From Vibrio kanaloae (GTDB lineage: Bacteria; Pseudomonadota; Gammaproteobacteria; Enterobacterales; Vibrionaceae), in contig NZ_AP025497.1 of assembly GCF_024347535.1 (NCBI RefSeq), positions 2,852,001 to 2,916,000 on the forward strand: DNA of 64,000 bases. Reading direction: 5' to 3'. Made by a program: the position numbers and the translations under genes. Position 1 is the stretch's first letter. Every line of letters begins with the position of its first letter. Below are positions 28,228-38,238 of the stretch, piece by piece. The notes under the pieces were generated by a model. It was not told the DNA's origin. It did no database searches and saw only the letters and a list, made by a program, of their open reading frames with translations.

Positions 28228-30162
28228 TTAGACTCCTACAACCTCTTTTCGTACTTGAGTGGCATTCCAAACCAAATCACCAACCCCATCAGTCGGTTTA
28301 AACCCAGCCGGCGCGTCGACGAGAAGTTGACGTATCGTTTCATGCTGTAGGTTATGACAAGCAAAATCTAAAGATTCTAGTAAAGTGTCGTATTCTTCTA
28401 TCGGCAAGAAGACTTCTTGAGCGGTCATGATCCGAGCATGAGCCGTTGGCTCCACGTTGTCTCCAATCAACAATTCTTCATAAAGTTTCTCGCCAGGTCG
28501 AAGACCAGAAAATTGAATCTCAATATCGCCATGAGGGTTCTCTTCATTCTTCACAGAAAGCCCTGAAAGGTTGATCAAGTTTTCTGCAAGATCTGTGATT
28601 TTGACCGATTCGCCCATATCAAGAACGAATACATCGCCACCTTTGCCCATTGCGCCAGCTTGAATAACTAGCTGCGCTGCTTCAGGAATGGTCATAAAGA
28701 AACGGGTAATATCACGGTGGGTAACGGTGAGTGGACCACCGGCCTTAATCTGCTTTTTAAACAAAGGAATTACCGAGCCAGAAGACCCAAGTACATTACC
28801 AAAGCGAACCATACAAAAACGTGTGCCATTCTCTTTTTGGTTCTCTTGCTCGGCCAACGCCTGCAAACCTAGTTCAGCCATACGCTTGGTTGTGCCCATA
28901 ACATTGGTTGGGCGCACCGCTTTATCTGTCGAGATAAGCACAAAAGATTCAACGCCGGCTTCGATAGCCGCTTTAGCTGTGTAGTAAGTGCCATAAACAT
29001 TGTTACGCACACCTTCTACTACATTATACTCGACAAGAGGGACATGTTTATAAGCAGCTGCATGATAAACCGTTTGAACGCCAAAAGACTGCATGGAAGT
29101 TAACAGGCGGTGTGAACGCTGAACTGAGCCCAATAACGGCACAATTTCAACATCATAACCTTGGGTTTCTTTTGCTAAACAAAGCTCACGGTCGATTTGA
29201 TACAAGCCAAACTCAGAGACTTCAAATAAAACTAGCGTTTTAGGTTGTTGCTTTAGGATTTGACGACAAAGTTCAGAACCGATTGAGCCACCGGCACCGG
29301 TCACCATCACCACTTTATTCTTGATATTGGCTTCCATTAAAGCCTGCTGAGGCTCAACCGCATCACGACCTAACAAATCTTCAATGGGAACATCAGTAAG
29401 CTCATCAATTTTCGCTTTACCTGACACAATATCAGCCATTTCTGGAACGGTTTGAATCTCAACAGGCAGTGGCGCTAACAAATTCAACACTTGCTTACGG
29501 CGTGCACGAGAGGCACTGGGTATTGCTAGCAATATCTTAGAAATGTCGTACTTCTCGATCAAACGTTCCGTTTTATCTAAATCGATAACCGGTAAACCTA
29601 AAATAACGGTATGAGTTAATGTTCTATCTTCATCAATAAACGCGCGTACTCGATAGCTCCCAGACGCCCTTAACGCTAAAGCCAATTGTCGGCCACCAGA
29701 TCCCGCACCGTAAATTAATACTTCTTCGGGTGAATCTTTAGACGGTGAAGTCGTCGCAATAAGGTTACGAACCACTAAACGAGAACCACCACATAACAAA
29801 GCTAAATAAGCACCATAAATAATAGGTACTGTGCGAGGGATCGGCTCTTGTAAGTAATAAGCAAATATCGCCAAAGATATTGCCGAAAATATTGCACCAG
29901 CCATCACTACAAACAGCGCTTGAAAGGTAAGGTAGCGAAGAACGGCGCGATAAAGTCCTATTTTAGTAAAAGCAATGACCGTCGCTATTACTGTTAAGCC
30001 TGTCAGTAATAAGTTGTCACCATTATTCAAGAAATGAAATTCACCTAACCTTGTCCACAACGCAATATGCAGAGCAAAGATAATAAGTAAAGTATCGATA
30101 GAAACACTGATAACTCGCTTTTTAAAACGAGAAAGGTGCCATATGAAATGTAGACGTTGCAT
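28228..30162 (-). CDS. membrane UDP-GlcNAc 4,6-dehydratase, WbpM/CapD/FlaA1 large type
   Basis: The 644-residue protein has four N-terminal membrane helices (about 14-130), a first Rossmann segment (IYGAGSGGRQLALALR, about 150) and the catalytic SDR domain from about 280 (VTGAGGSIGSELCRQ). The Ser is in LISTDKAVRPTNVMGTTKR; the usual Tyr of the SDR YxxxK is Met, the SMK triad known in WbpM-type enzymes. It converts UDP-GlcNAc to the 4-keto-6-deoxy sugar. The product may feed the DegT aminotransferase at 32752. It is last in the minus-strand polysaccharide gene block, with 310 bp before it, so it may have its own promoter. Confidence 0.92.
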   Translation of the reverse strand: MQRLHFIWHLSRFKKRVISVSIDTLLIIFALHIALWTRLGEFHFLNNGDNLLLTGLTVIATVIAFTKIGLYRAVLRYLTFQALFVVMAGAIFSAISLAIFAYYLQEPIPRTVPIIYGAYLALLCGGSRLVVRNLIATTSPSKDSPEEVLIYGAGSGGRQLALALRASGSYRVRAFIDEDRTLTHTVILGLPVIDLDKTERLIEKYDISKILLAIPSASRARRKQVLNLLAPLPVEIQTVPEMADIVSGKAKIDELTDVPIEDLLGRDAVEPQQALMEANIKNKVVMVTGAGGSIGSELCRQILKQQPKTLVLFEVSEFGLYQIDRELCLAKETQGYDVEIVPLLGSVQRSHRLLTSMQSFGVQTVYHAAAYKHVPLVEYNVVEGVRNNVYGTYYTAKAAIEAGVESFVLISTDKAVRPTNVMGTTKRMAELGLQALAEQENQKENGTRFCMVRFGNVLGSSGSVIPLFKKQIKAGGPLTVTHRDITRFFMTIPEAAQLVIQAGAMGKGGDVFVLDMGESVKITDLAENLINLSGLSVKNEENPHGDIEIQFSGLRPGEKLYEELLIGDNVEPTAHARIMTAQEVFLPIEEYDTLLESLDFACHNLQHETIRQLLVDAPAGFKPTDGVGDLVWNATQVRKEVVGV

Positions 30163-30472
30163 AGAAATATTCTTATTTATTAGTATTTAATAAACCACAA
30201 AGACTGCATGAGTGGGATGTATTGAACATGTTTGAAGTTCACAAGAAGAACGTGTGAACGACAGCCTGAATATTTAATTCAAGCTTCAATTTTGATGGAT
30301 ATAAACACCCCGACAATTCGACAACTTTCACCTATTGGGGAATTTATGACCTATCAAAGAAAGGATCTTAAACTAACTGGCATCTCATATATTGGAAACT
30401 CAAGCAAATAAGCCAATAATGCTGAGACCAAAGATACTGAAAGAAAAGTCCTTTTTAATAACGTGTACTATT
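30163..30472. other. 310-bp intergenic region in the polysaccharide block
   Basis: This lies between the UDP-glucuronate epimerase gene and the dehydratase gene. It is AT-rich and has no ORF of note. TTTTACT-TGC-AGTAAAA (30471-30487) overlaps the upstream stop codon. A promoter for the dehydratase is likely but not resolved. Confidence 0.5.
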
Positions 30473-31477
30473 TTACTTGCAGTAAAACTCGCGATACCAC
30501 TGGATAAACTCAGCAACGCCTTCTTTTACCGTTACTTTAGGTGTGTAACCTGTTGCGGCAAACAAGTCCTGTGTATCGGCATAAGTTTGGTAAACGTCAC
30601 CAGGCTGCATCTCGCGGAAGTTTTTCTTCGCTTCAATACCGAGTTCGTCTTCAATCGCCTTTACAAAATCCATCAAGTTGATTGGTGAACCGTGACCAAT
30701 GTTATACACCGCATAAGGCGCAGAACTGGTTGCTGGAGAACCCGCTTCGACCGTCCAATCGTTTTCACGCGTTGGCATCACATCTGCGATACGCACAACA
30801 CCTTCAACAATGTCTTTTACATGAGTAAAGTCACGCCACATATCGCCATTGTTGTTGATATCAATGGTAGCGCCATCGAGGATCTTCTTAGTGAAGATAA
30901 ATGGTGCCATATCTGGGCGGCCCCACGAACCATACACAGTAAAGAAGCGCAAGCCTGTGGTTGGAATGTCGTATAGGTGAGAGTAACTGTGCGCCATCAA
31001 CTCATTCGACTTCTTGGTCGCCGCATACAGTGAAACTGGGTGATCAACCGAATCTGACGTTGCAAACGGTGTTTTCGCATTCAACCCGTAAACCGAGCTT
31101 GAAGAGGCATACACCAAGTGCTTCACTTTATTGTGACGACACCCTTCAAGAATGTTCAAATGACCGACTAAGTTCGAATCGGCGTAGGCGTGTGGGTTTT
31201 CAATTGAATAGCGAACCCCCGCTTGTGCAGCCAAGTGAATCACTTGATCAAACTGCTCGGTTTCAAACAAGCTAGCTACACCATCGCGATCGGCAATGTC
31301 TAACTGAACCAGTTTAAAATTGGCATGTTGAATACGGGCTAGGCGCGCTTCTTTCAAAGCGACATCGTAGTAGTCATTCAGGTTATCGACACCGACAACC
31401 GTGTGGCCTTTCGCCGTTAGCTGCTCTGCTACTGCACTGCCGATAAAACCCGCCGCGCCCGTTACCAAATACTTCAT
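30473..31477 (-). CDS. UDP-glucuronate 4-epimerase (SDR family)
   Basis: The 334-residue extended SDR enzyme opens with the NAD motif TGAAGFIGSAVAEQL and VDNLNDYYDVALKEARL, the latter typical of UDP-glucuronate 4-epimerases (WbnF/LspL type). The catalytic Ser/Tyr/Lys lie in ASSSSVYG and YAATKKSNELMAHSY, then LRFFTVYGSWGRPDMA. It should convert UDP-GlcA to UDP-GalA, using the product of the adjacent ugd gene, whose stop-to-start spacing is short. Confidence 0.9.
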   Translation of the reverse strand: MKYLVTGAAGFIGSAVAEQLTAKGHTVVGVDNLNDYYDVALKEARLARIQHANFKLVQLDIADRDGVASLFETEQFDQVIHLAAQAGVRYSIENPHAYADSNLVGHLNILEGCRHNKVKHLVYASSSSVYGLNAKTPFATSDSVDHPVSLYAATKKSNELMAHSYSHLYDIPTTGLRFFTVYGSWGRPDMAPFIFTKKILDGATIDINNNGDMWRDFTHVKDIVEGVVRIADVMPTRENDWTVEAGSPATSSAPYAVYNIGHGSPINLMDFVKAIEDELGIEAKKNFREMQPGDVYQTYADTQDLFAATGYTPKVTVKEGVAEFIQWYREFYCK

Positions 31478-31488
31478 TTTTTTGTTCC

Positions 31489-32655
31489 TTAATCTGAACC
31501 GAATAGATCGCGTGTGTAGACTTTGTCTTTTACATCCGCCAGTTCTTGAGCCATGCGGTTTGAGACAATCACGTCACAGCTTGATTTAAATTGGTCAAAA
31601 TCGGTGAGCACTAATGAACGGAAGAACTCTTTTTCTTTAAGTTCAGGTTCAAACACTACAACCTCAATACCTTTTGCCTTCAAGCGCTTCATAATGCCTT
31701 GAATACTGGACGCGCGAAAGTTATCTGAACCGGACTTCATGACTAAGCGATAAATACCCACACGTTTCGGGTTGCGCTTAATAATAGAGTCAGCAATAAA
31801 ATCTTTACGTGTGGTATTCGAATCGACAATCGCACCAATAATATTGTTTGGTACATCAGAGTAGTTGGCACGCAACTGCTTAGTATCTTTTGGTAAACAG
31901 TAACCGCCGTAACCAAACGAAGGGTTATTATAGTGTGAACCAATGCGAGGGTCTAAACTTACACCATCGATGATTTGACGCGTATCTAGCCCGTGTGACT
32001 CGGCGTAGGTGTCTAGCTCGTTAAAGTAAGCAACGCGCAGCGCTAGATAAGTATTCGAGAATAGCTTAACGGCTTCCGCTTCTGTTGAATCAGTGTATAG
32101 GATTTCAACGTCTTTTTTAACCGCACCTTCTAACAACAAGTTCGCAAAAACTTGAGCACGTTCAGAGCGCTCACCGACCACAATACGTGATGGGTGTAGG
32201 TTGTCGTATAACGCTTTACCTTCACGTAAGAACTCTGGCGAGAACATCAGGTTGTCACACTCTAATTCTTGTTTAATGCGCGCGGTATAACCGACAGGCA
32301 CGGTTGATTTGATCACCATTACCGCGTTTGGGGTAATCGCCATCACATCTTTAATCACCGCTTCAACTGATGAGGTGTTGAAGTAGTTGGTTTCAACATC
32401 GTAATCGGTCGGTGTTGCGATAATCACGAATTCCGCGTCTTGATACGCCGCTTTTTTATCTAAAGTTGCGGTGAAGTTTAACGGCTTATTTACCAAGAAA
32501 TCTTCAATTTCAGCATCGACGATAGGAGATACTCTGTCATTAAGTAATCTCACTTTCTCTTCGATAATATCGACCGCGATAACGTCATGATGCTGTGATA
32601 ACAACATCGCATTTGATAAGCCTACATAGCCGGTACCGGCAATTGCAATTTTCAT
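31489..32655 (-). CDS. ugd: UDP-glucose 6-dehydrogenase
   Basis: Ugd oxidises UDP-glucose to UDP-glucuronate with two NAD+. The protein starts [19 protein letters not shown] (ATG 32655, giving 388 residues; the longer frame to 32742 adds 29 unrelated residues). The active-site cysteine is in [15 protein letters not shown], and the substrate-binding region includes [24 protein letters not shown]. It belongs to the shorter ugd class found in LPS and capsule loci. It sits between the aminotransferase gene and the UDP-glucuronate epimerase gene. Confidence 0.95.
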   Translation of the reverse strand: MKIAIAGTGYVGLSNAMLLSQHHDVIAVDIIEEKVRLLNDRVSPIVDAEIEDFLVNKPLNFTATLDKKAAYQDAEFVIIATPTDYDVETNYFNTSSVEAVIKDVMAITPNAVMVIKSTVPVGYTARIKQELECDNLMFSPEFLREGKALYDNLHPSRIVVGERSERAQVFANLLLEGAVKKDVEILYTDSTEAEAVKLFSNTYLALRVAYFNELDTYAESHGLDTRQIIDGVSLDPRIGSHYNNPSFGYGGYCLPKDTKQLRANYSDVPNNIIGAIVDSNTTRKDFIADSIIKRNPKRVGIYRLVMKSGSDNFRASSIQGIMKRLKAKGIEVVVFEPELKEKEFFRSLVLTDFDQFKSSCDVIVSNRMAQELADVKDKVYTRDLFGSD

Positions 32656-32751
32656 TTTATTTTTCTTCGCTGACGTTGTAATTTGTATAATTAAGAATTT
32701 GATATAAAAATAATTAGGGAAAGCTCTAACCTTGCCTATCATAAGATTTAA

Positions 32752-33927
32752 TTAGATTTGAGCTTCGAGTAAAACAGCACGAATAACTTCAGCCGTCTTC
32801 TCAATCTCACCCTGTAATAAAGTTGGGTGCACTAAAAACATTAAGCTGGTTTCACCTAACTCAACGGCATTCTTTAACGGCGTTTCAGGCCTGTAACTTG
32901 TGCCATCAAATGCTTTTTCTAGATAAACCTCAGAACAACTGCCTTGATAGGCAGGTACACCGCGTTCAACAATCGCTTCAACAATTTTATCGCGAGTCCA
33001 ACCTGGTTTTAGGTGCTCGGGGCGAATAAACACATAATGTTTATATTCAGCATGTTCGATGTAATCTGGAACTTCCACACTTCGAACAATTGAAAGTTCA
33101 GCAATCGCCGCTTCAATAATAGCAGCATTAGACTGACGCTTTTGGGTCCATTCAGCCATGCGTTGGATTTGGATACGACCAATAACCGCTTGCATTTCTG
33201 TCATGCGCCAGTTGGTACCAAAGCGTTCATGAAGCCAACGGAAGCCCGGTGGGTGCTCGCGGTTGTAAATAGCATCAAAGCTTTTACCATGATCCTTATA
33301 AGACCACATAAACGACCATAGATCTTTGTTGTTGGTGGTTACCATGCCGCCTTCGCCGCCGGTGGTCATGATCTTGTCTTGGCAGAAAGACCAAGCACCA
33401 ATATCACCAATCGTACCGACACTGCGACCTTTGTATTTAGCACCATGCGCCTGAGCACAATCTTCAATAACCTTGAAACCATGCTTTTCAGAGAGCGCCA
33501 TAATTGCATCCATCTCGGCAGGCATACCCGCAAGGTGGACCACGATCACCGCTTTTGTTTTTGGTGTAAGTACCGCTTGTATTGATTCAGCGGTAATGTT
33601 TTGACTATTCAAATCCACATCAGCGAAAACAGGGATTGCTCCCGCCGTCACTATCGAGGAAGCTGACGCCAAAAAAGTCCGCGATGTAGTAATAACTTCA
33701 TCACCTTGACTTACCCCTAGAGCTTTCAATGCAATATCTAACGCTAGCGTTCCGTTACCTAGCGCCACTGCATATTCACAGCCAACCCAAGCCGCAAACT
33801 CTTTTTCGAATTCACGCCCTTCTTGGCCTGTCCAATAGTTAACGCGATTAGAAAGTAAAACTTGCTTAACAGCATTAGCCTCCTCATGAGTAAAGCACGG
33901 CCAAGGTGACACTTTAGTATTTAACAT
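32752..33927 (-). CDS. DegT/DnrJ/EryC1/StrS-family sugar aminotransferase
   Basis: This PLP enzyme of 391 residues aminates a keto sugar nucleotide. The PLP lysine is Lys185 in AWSFCQDKIMTTGGEGGM, with EDCAQAHGA for the cofactor ring and GNGTLALDIALKALGV for the phosphate. The most likely substrate is the 4-keto-6-deoxy product of the WbpM-type dehydratase at 28228, giving a UDP-4-amino-4,6-dideoxy sugar as PglE does. The start overlaps the 3' end of the sugar-transferase gene by 14 bp. No PglD-type acetyltransferase gene is visible in the block. Confidence 0.9.
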   Translation of the reverse strand: MLNTKVSPWPCFTHEEANAVKQVLLSNRVNYWTGQEGREFEKEFAAWVGCEYAVALGNGTLALDIALKALGVSQGDEVITTSRTFLASASSIVTAGAIPVFADVDLNSQNITAESIQAVLTPKTKAVIVVHLAGMPAEMDAIMALSEKHGFKVIEDCAQAHGAKYKGRSVGTIGDIGAWSFCQDKIMTTGGEGGMVTTNNKDLWSFMWSYKDHGKSFDAIYNREHPPGFRWLHERFGTNWRMTEMQAVIGRIQIQRMAEWTQKRQSNAAIIEAAIAELSIVRSVEVPDYIEHAEYKHYVFIRPEHLKPGWTRDKIVEAIVERGVPAYQGSCSEVYLEKAFDGTSYRPETPLKNAVELGETSLMFLVHPTLLQGEIEKTAEVIRAVLLEAQI

Positions 33928-34573
33928 TAGTTGTCCTTAATAATTCCAAACATTCCTTAGTTGACCTTAAAGGCATGATTTTTTTATTAAACAAAGTAAT
34001 ACCTGTTACTGTTTGTAATATTATATCTATATCAAATAGAGTGCTTTTATTTCTAATATACATACAATTCAATTTCACCTTCAAAGGAAACATAACTTCA
34101 TTATTAAAATCTGATGCATCCTTAGTACTAAGTAATATTTCCTCTTCATACTTAAAATACAAAGTAGCATAACCTGTAATACCTGGTTTCACTTTCAATA
34201 TGGTTCTGTCATCACCAATTAATTTATCCGCATAACCAGGAACATCCGGACGAGGCCCAACAAAACTCATGTGACCTAGAAGCACATTAATCAACTGAGG
34301 TAACTCGTCGATTTTATATTTCCTTAAAATAGAACCACATGCAGTAATTCTGTTTACGTTCAAAGCCGTAACAGATGACGAATGATTAGGTGTGTCGGAC
34401 ATAGTTTTAAGCTTAATGACTTTAAATATAGTGCCGTTTAATCCAACTCGATCTTGTAAGAAAAAACCATTTGACTTAGTGCTCCAACTAGCGAAAATCC
34501 AACCCAAAAATATTATTGGCCATAAAACCAAAAGGCCGCAGAAAGAAAATAAATAATCGAAAGCATTTTTCAT
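33914..34573 (-). CDS. initiating sugar-phosphate transferase, short PglC-like type
   Basis: The 219-residue protein has one N-terminal membrane (re-entrant) segment (about 8-30) and the bacterial sugar transferase domain: FKVIKLKTM, KYKIDELPQLINVLLGHMSF followed by VGPRPDVPGY with the Asp-Glu catalytic pair, and VKPGITGYATL. It transfers a sugar-1-phosphate to undecaprenyl phosphate to begin the repeat unit. The small size (monotopic class) suits a dideoxy-amino sugar as first sugar. It overlaps the genes on both sides and begins the AT-rich part of the block. Confidence 0.92.
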   Translation of the reverse strand: MKNAFDYLFSFCGLLVLWPIIFLGWIFASWSTKSNGFFLQDRVGLNGTIFKVIKLKTMSDTPNHSSSVTALNVNRITACGSILRKYKIDELPQLINVLLGHMSFVGPRPDVPGYADKLIGDDRTILKVKPGITGYATLYFKYEEEILLSTKDASDFNNEVMFPLKVKLNCMYIRNKSTLFDIDIILQTVTGITLFNKKIMPLRSTKECLELLRTTNVKY

Positions 34574-35355
34574 TTAGATAACCCTAGAAGAAACTTCAAA
34601 ACAAAAACAGGGGAATACTTAACAACATAGTTCTTAATCAAGAACCTATATTGAAAAATGCTAGTAATATAGTTTTTTTTGATATTAATATTATAACTTT
34701 GCTCACGAATACGCCTATTAACCAAACTATCATCATACCTAAACTTTAGTAAAACCTCTTTATTAAGATAATATACGCAAGAATTAGACACAGCTTTTAA
34801 CCACAAATCTAAATCTTGTGACTTCATAAGTCTTTCATCATAGAATCCATATTTATAAAAGAAATCTCTGCGAAACATAACTGATGGGTGTATTACCGTG
34901 CATTTGTTCAACAAACTATCAACTGTCAATTTAGCTGAGAAGTTAGTAGTTTTTAAATGAACACCTTTTGAATCTATTATTTCAGCATTGCTTGAACAGA
35001 AGTCAACTTTCAAATCTGATTTTAGAGTTTCAAGTTGTTTTTTGAACCTATCATTTACAACGATATCGTCAGCATCCATCCTTGCGATAAACTCATACCC
35101 GCGTTCAAGGGCGAATTGTATACCTATATTTAAAGCGACAGGCAATCCTGAGTTAACAGCCAACTGAATCAAATGGATGTTATTTTGATTAAGATAATTG
35201 ATAACATCTGAATCTAAAGGACCATCAGCCACAACTATAACATCCGCAATATTTTCAGAAAAATATAACGAACTATTAACAGCCTCTTTAATAAATATAA
35301 ATTTATCTCCGTGATATATCGGTATAACAATTGCCAGTTCATTCATTTCAATCAC
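34570..35355 (-). CDS. glycosyltransferase family 2
   Basis: The 261-residue GT-A enzyme begins AIVIPIYHGDKFIFIKEAV and has the nucleotide-sugar metal motif ARMDADDIV, with VADGPLDSDV before it. The later HPSVMFRRDFFYKYGFYDERLMKSQDLDLWLKAV is typical of GT2 acceptor-side sequence. The sugar and linkage cannot be told. ATG overlaps the previous gene (35348-35355), and its stop overlaps the next start in an ATGA arrangement. The coding DNA is AT-rich. Confidence 0.9.
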   Translation of the reverse strand: MIEMNELAIVIPIYHGDKFIFIKEAVNSSLYFSENIADVIVVADGPLDSDVINYLNQNNIHLIQLAVNSGLPVALNIGIQFALERGYEFIARMDADDIVVNDRFKKQLETLKSDLKVDFCSSNAEIIDSKGVHLKTTNFSAKLTVDSLLNKCTVIHPSVMFRRDFFYKYGFYDERLMKSQDLDLWLKAVSNSCVYYLNKEVLLKFRYDDSLVNRRIREQSYNINIKKNYITSIFQYRFLIKNYVVKYSPVFVLKFLLGLSK

Positions 35356-35977
35356 TTTCTATAATCCTGTCTACTTTGTGGTAATGCCAAAATTCCTTAT
35401 CCTTTTCATTGTTACACACCGCTATTATTTCGACATCAAAATTGACAAATGAGAAATCAGCATAATTATCAGTTACTATCTGTTTCTCTTTATATACACC
35501 AAGCTCTATATGATTAGTTTTATTTTTATAAATGTTAAGTTCAAAAACATTAACCGTATTATTTTTTGATATTACTGTTGCAATACAATCGTCAAAATCA
35601 AAAAAAAGCTTTATCTCTTCGGCAATTCTTGAATCAGTACCACTTATTATTATTTTCCTAGCATCGACGTGAGATATGAAATTCAAAACTTTTTCATTTA
35701 GATAATTCGAGTTCAAATGAACAACATAATCCTTATAAGAAGTGTTTTCATTTACTAAAAACTTTGAATATAAAGCCAAAATAAATCTAGACAAAGATAT
35801 ATTAAAAATTTTTTCAAGCGTAAAGTTAATCGATTTAAATAAAAATGAATTGAGGAGACTATACGTTTTCAACCCCCCGCTCCAATGAACAAACTCATAC
35901 CAAGTGTTTACTTTATAAAGCGTATTACATAAATCAATAAGTAATAATTTATCATCTAACGTATTCTTCGTAGTCAT
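35348..35977 (-). CDS. HAD-superfamily protein with DxC motif I
   Basis: The 209-residue protein has a HAD fold pattern: motif I LLLIDLCNTLYKVNT (Asp15), motif II KIIISGTDSR, and a late motif IVTDNYADFSF. The second Asp of the usual DxDxT is Cys17, so it is not a standard HAD phosphatase. I recall DLCGTL-type HAD proteins near UbiA-like proteins in surface-polysaccharide loci; here a UbiA-like gene lies at 39445. It could act on a polyprenyl-phosphate sugar. The role is inferred from context only. Confidence 0.7.
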   Translation of the reverse strand: MTTKNTLDDKLLLIDLCNTLYKVNTWYEFVHWSGGLKTYSLLNSFLFKSINFTLEKIFNISLSRFILALYSKFLVNENTSYKDYVVHLNSNYLNEKVLNFISHVDARKIIISGTDSRIAEEIKLFFDFDDCIATVISKNNTVNVFELNIYKNKTNHIELGVYKEKQIVTDNYADFSFVNFDVEIIAVCNNEKDKEFWHYHKVDRIIESD

Positions 35978-36986
35978 AATTTACTTCCATAACATTAAAT
36001 CTTTCAACAGTGTGTCTAATATCAGAGCCAGAAAGTTCACTAATATTGTTTAACTTAGTAGTCAAACTATCAATGTCGTCTTGCGGTATTAGGAAACCAT
36101 TTACACCATCGATTATGATATCTGAGGGCCCAGAGATACAATCGTAGGATATAACTGGACAATTATAGCTTATAGCCTCAGAAAGAACGTTTGGGAACCC
36201 TTCATATTTAGAAGTCAACATTAACACCTCGGCTTTAGCGTAATAATTATGAACATCATTAACTGAACCAAGAAAAACTAACATTTCGGACACGCCTAGT
36301 TTACGAGCTAATTCAGAAACTGAAGATTTAACACTCATACAACCTTCTCCAACAATATAAAGAAAAACACCATCTTTGGGAAAGTTAGATTTTGAATAAG
36401 CCTCAACAATATGTTCAATTTGCTTAACTAAATTAATCCGACCTACAAATAAAACAAATCTAGGAGAAGCTTCAGTTATGTCTATCGTCTTCAAACTTCC
36501 CAAAGGGTTATTGATCACCTTATAGTCACTAACACCTGCAGATACTGCATCTCCTATCATACCTTTTGATTGAAGTATTATCCCATCAGACTTTTTTAAT
36601 GCGAACTTAATGTAAAACTTCTTAAAAAACCCGACTTCACTTTGCTCCCTAGATATAGAACTAATAACTCTAGTATAGACTTTTCTTTTTTTAGGCACAA
36701 AGAAATTAACCACTAGTAAAATAAATGATATATTATATTTAAAAGAAACATAACAACCAGGGTTTCTTAGGAAAAAAATTATGAGCTTAATATAAGGAAA
36801 AAATTTACACTCTGAATTTGATAAAATATTCAAGTTAGAAGATTCTTGCTCATCTTGGTATGAGAAATTACGGTTTTCTTTGAGTAAGATGTAATTAAAA
36901 GTACTACCTTCGTAGCAAGATAAACTATGAAAAACTCTTTCAGCCCCCCCCTGCCTAAGATCATAGTTAACCATATACTTATTCAT
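35952..36986 (-). CDS. glycosyltransferase family 4 (GT-B)
   Basis: The 344-residue enzyme has a GT4 C-terminal domain: FVLFVGRINLVKQIEHIVEAY, then VFLYIVGEGC, MLVFLGSVNDVHNYYAKAEVLMLTSKYEGFPNVLSEAI with the E-x7-E pair, and CPVISYDCISGPSDII. The N-terminal acceptor domain begins YDLRQGGAERVFHSL. It adds one sugar to the lipid-linked repeat unit on the cytoplasmic side. Gene starts and ends overlap both neighbours. Confidence 0.92.
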   Translation of the reverse strand: MNKYMVNYDLRQGGAERVFHSLSCYEGSTFNYILLKENRNFSYQDEQESSNLNILSNSECKFFPYIKLIIFFLRNPGCYVSFKYNISFILLVVNFFVPKKRKVYTRVISSISREQSEVGFFKKFYIKFALKKSDGIILQSKGMIGDAVSAGVSDYKVINNPLGSLKTIDITEASPRFVLFVGRINLVKQIEHIVEAYSKSNFPKDGVFLYIVGEGCMSVKSSVSELARKLGVSEMLVFLGSVNDVHNYYAKAEVLMLTSKYEGFPNVLSEAISYNCPVISYDCISGPSDIIIDGVNGFLIPQDDIDSLTTKLNNISELSGSDIRHTVERFNVMEVNYDYEEYVR

Positions 36987-38238
36987 AACTAACGCCTTTC
37001 TTTTTAAACATTAAAAACATTATAGGTAATACCAAAATTATTGACCAGTGCATTATAGCAATGTAATTATCCCAAAAACTCCCTCTAAAGAAGAGTCTTA
37101 TATTGGGTATATATATTAGCAACATAACAAACCCCCAATAACTACCCTTTTTCCATATATATATCCAAAGAAGTAGAAGGAATGAAATAATAAAGGGATA
37201 GGCCAATAACAAAATCACACCTCCATAATACAAAGATTCGGACATTATATTACCAGCAAAGCCAAATCCGCGACCTATATGCCCACTAACTATATCTGCA
37301 TACCAAGAAACCCTCTCAATACCAAATAAAAATGATACATTTTTCAATATAGGTGTATATATATACTCGAATAAGTTCCCGTTAGACACTAAATTATTCT
37401 GAATCATATATGTCGTTGTAAATGCAGTATGATAAAACTCAGAAAGTAACAAATAGTCAATTCTAATCCCGTGAGTTCCAGAAGAAAAATATCCATTTTG
37501 GAAAAATCTAAATATAATAAGGAGTAACATTGTAATACAAACAAATATAACAAGTTTTTTTATCTTATCATTGGGTATTTTAATAACCCCAATCAACATA
37601 AAAAACACAATAATTGAAAAAATCATATCTCTATCACCACTCAATCCAGCTAATATGATTAGAATTATTTGTGGTGTAAAATAAATCAACTTAAAACGAA
37701 TAAATATTGAAAGCGTTATCGAGCAAACAGATGCGACTGCAAATACAATAGGGATTTTAAAATTGTTAAACACATCAGAATAAATTGAATATGCAACACC
37801 TCGACTAGAAAAATTCGCAAATAACTGTGGTGAATACTTTACAAGAATATAGATTGAGAGTAATGAAATTAAGGTTAGAATAAATATCAAGTATCTCCTC
37901 ATAAATTCACCCAAACTGTTTGACACAACTAAATTATTAAAGTTAGGCATCACAAATCGGTGGGATATGTATAATATAAAAGCGAACGTTACATTCACAT
38001 AAATAGAAAGTAATTTTATATAAACAATGGTATCTATATCAATCTCATATCCAAAATATTCAAACAAGTAATCAGGAGTAATATATGGCACCCCTAAATA
38101 CATTACAGAACAGACTAAGCAATATGACATCGGATTTAACAATAATTTCTTAGGGTTTTTATGAAACAAAAACATCAAATAAATTAATATCATTACAATC
38201 ATTAAAACTTGAAATAATGTAAGAATTGCCTCTAACAT
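36979..38238 (-). CDS. wzy: polysaccharide repeat-unit polymerase candidate (Wzy)
   Basis: The 419-residue protein is almost all membrane helices (about ten to twelve) with one larger periplasmic loop (about 255-330) containing RIDYLLLSEFYHTAFTTTYMIQ and SWYADIVSGHIGRGFGFAGNI. Wzy proteins diverge too much for motif proof; topology, size, AT-rich DNA and position between flippase and glycosyltransferase genes support the call. It would join repeat units on the periplasmic side. It overlaps the flippase gene by 7 bp. Confidence 0.75.
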   Translation of the reverse strand: MLEAILTLFQVLMIVMILIYLMFLFHKNPKKLLLNPMSYCLVCSVMYLGVPYITPDYLFEYFGYEIDIDTIVYIKLLSIYVNVTFAFILYISHRFVMPNFNNLVVSNSLGEFMRRYLIFILTLISLLSIYILVKYSPQLFANFSSRGVAYSIYSDVFNNFKIPIVFAVASVCSITLSIFIRFKLIYFTPQIILIILAGLSGDRDMIFSIIVFFMLIGVIKIPNDKIKKLVIFVCITMLLLIIFRFFQNGYFSSGTHGIRIDYLLLSEFYHTAFTTTYMIQNNLVSNGNLFEYIYTPILKNVSFLFGIERVSWYADIVSGHIGRGFGFAGNIMSESLYYGGVILLLAYPFIISFLLLLWIYIWKKGSYWGFVMLLIYIPNIRLFFRGSFWDNYIAIMHWSIILVLPIMFLMFKKKGVSYE

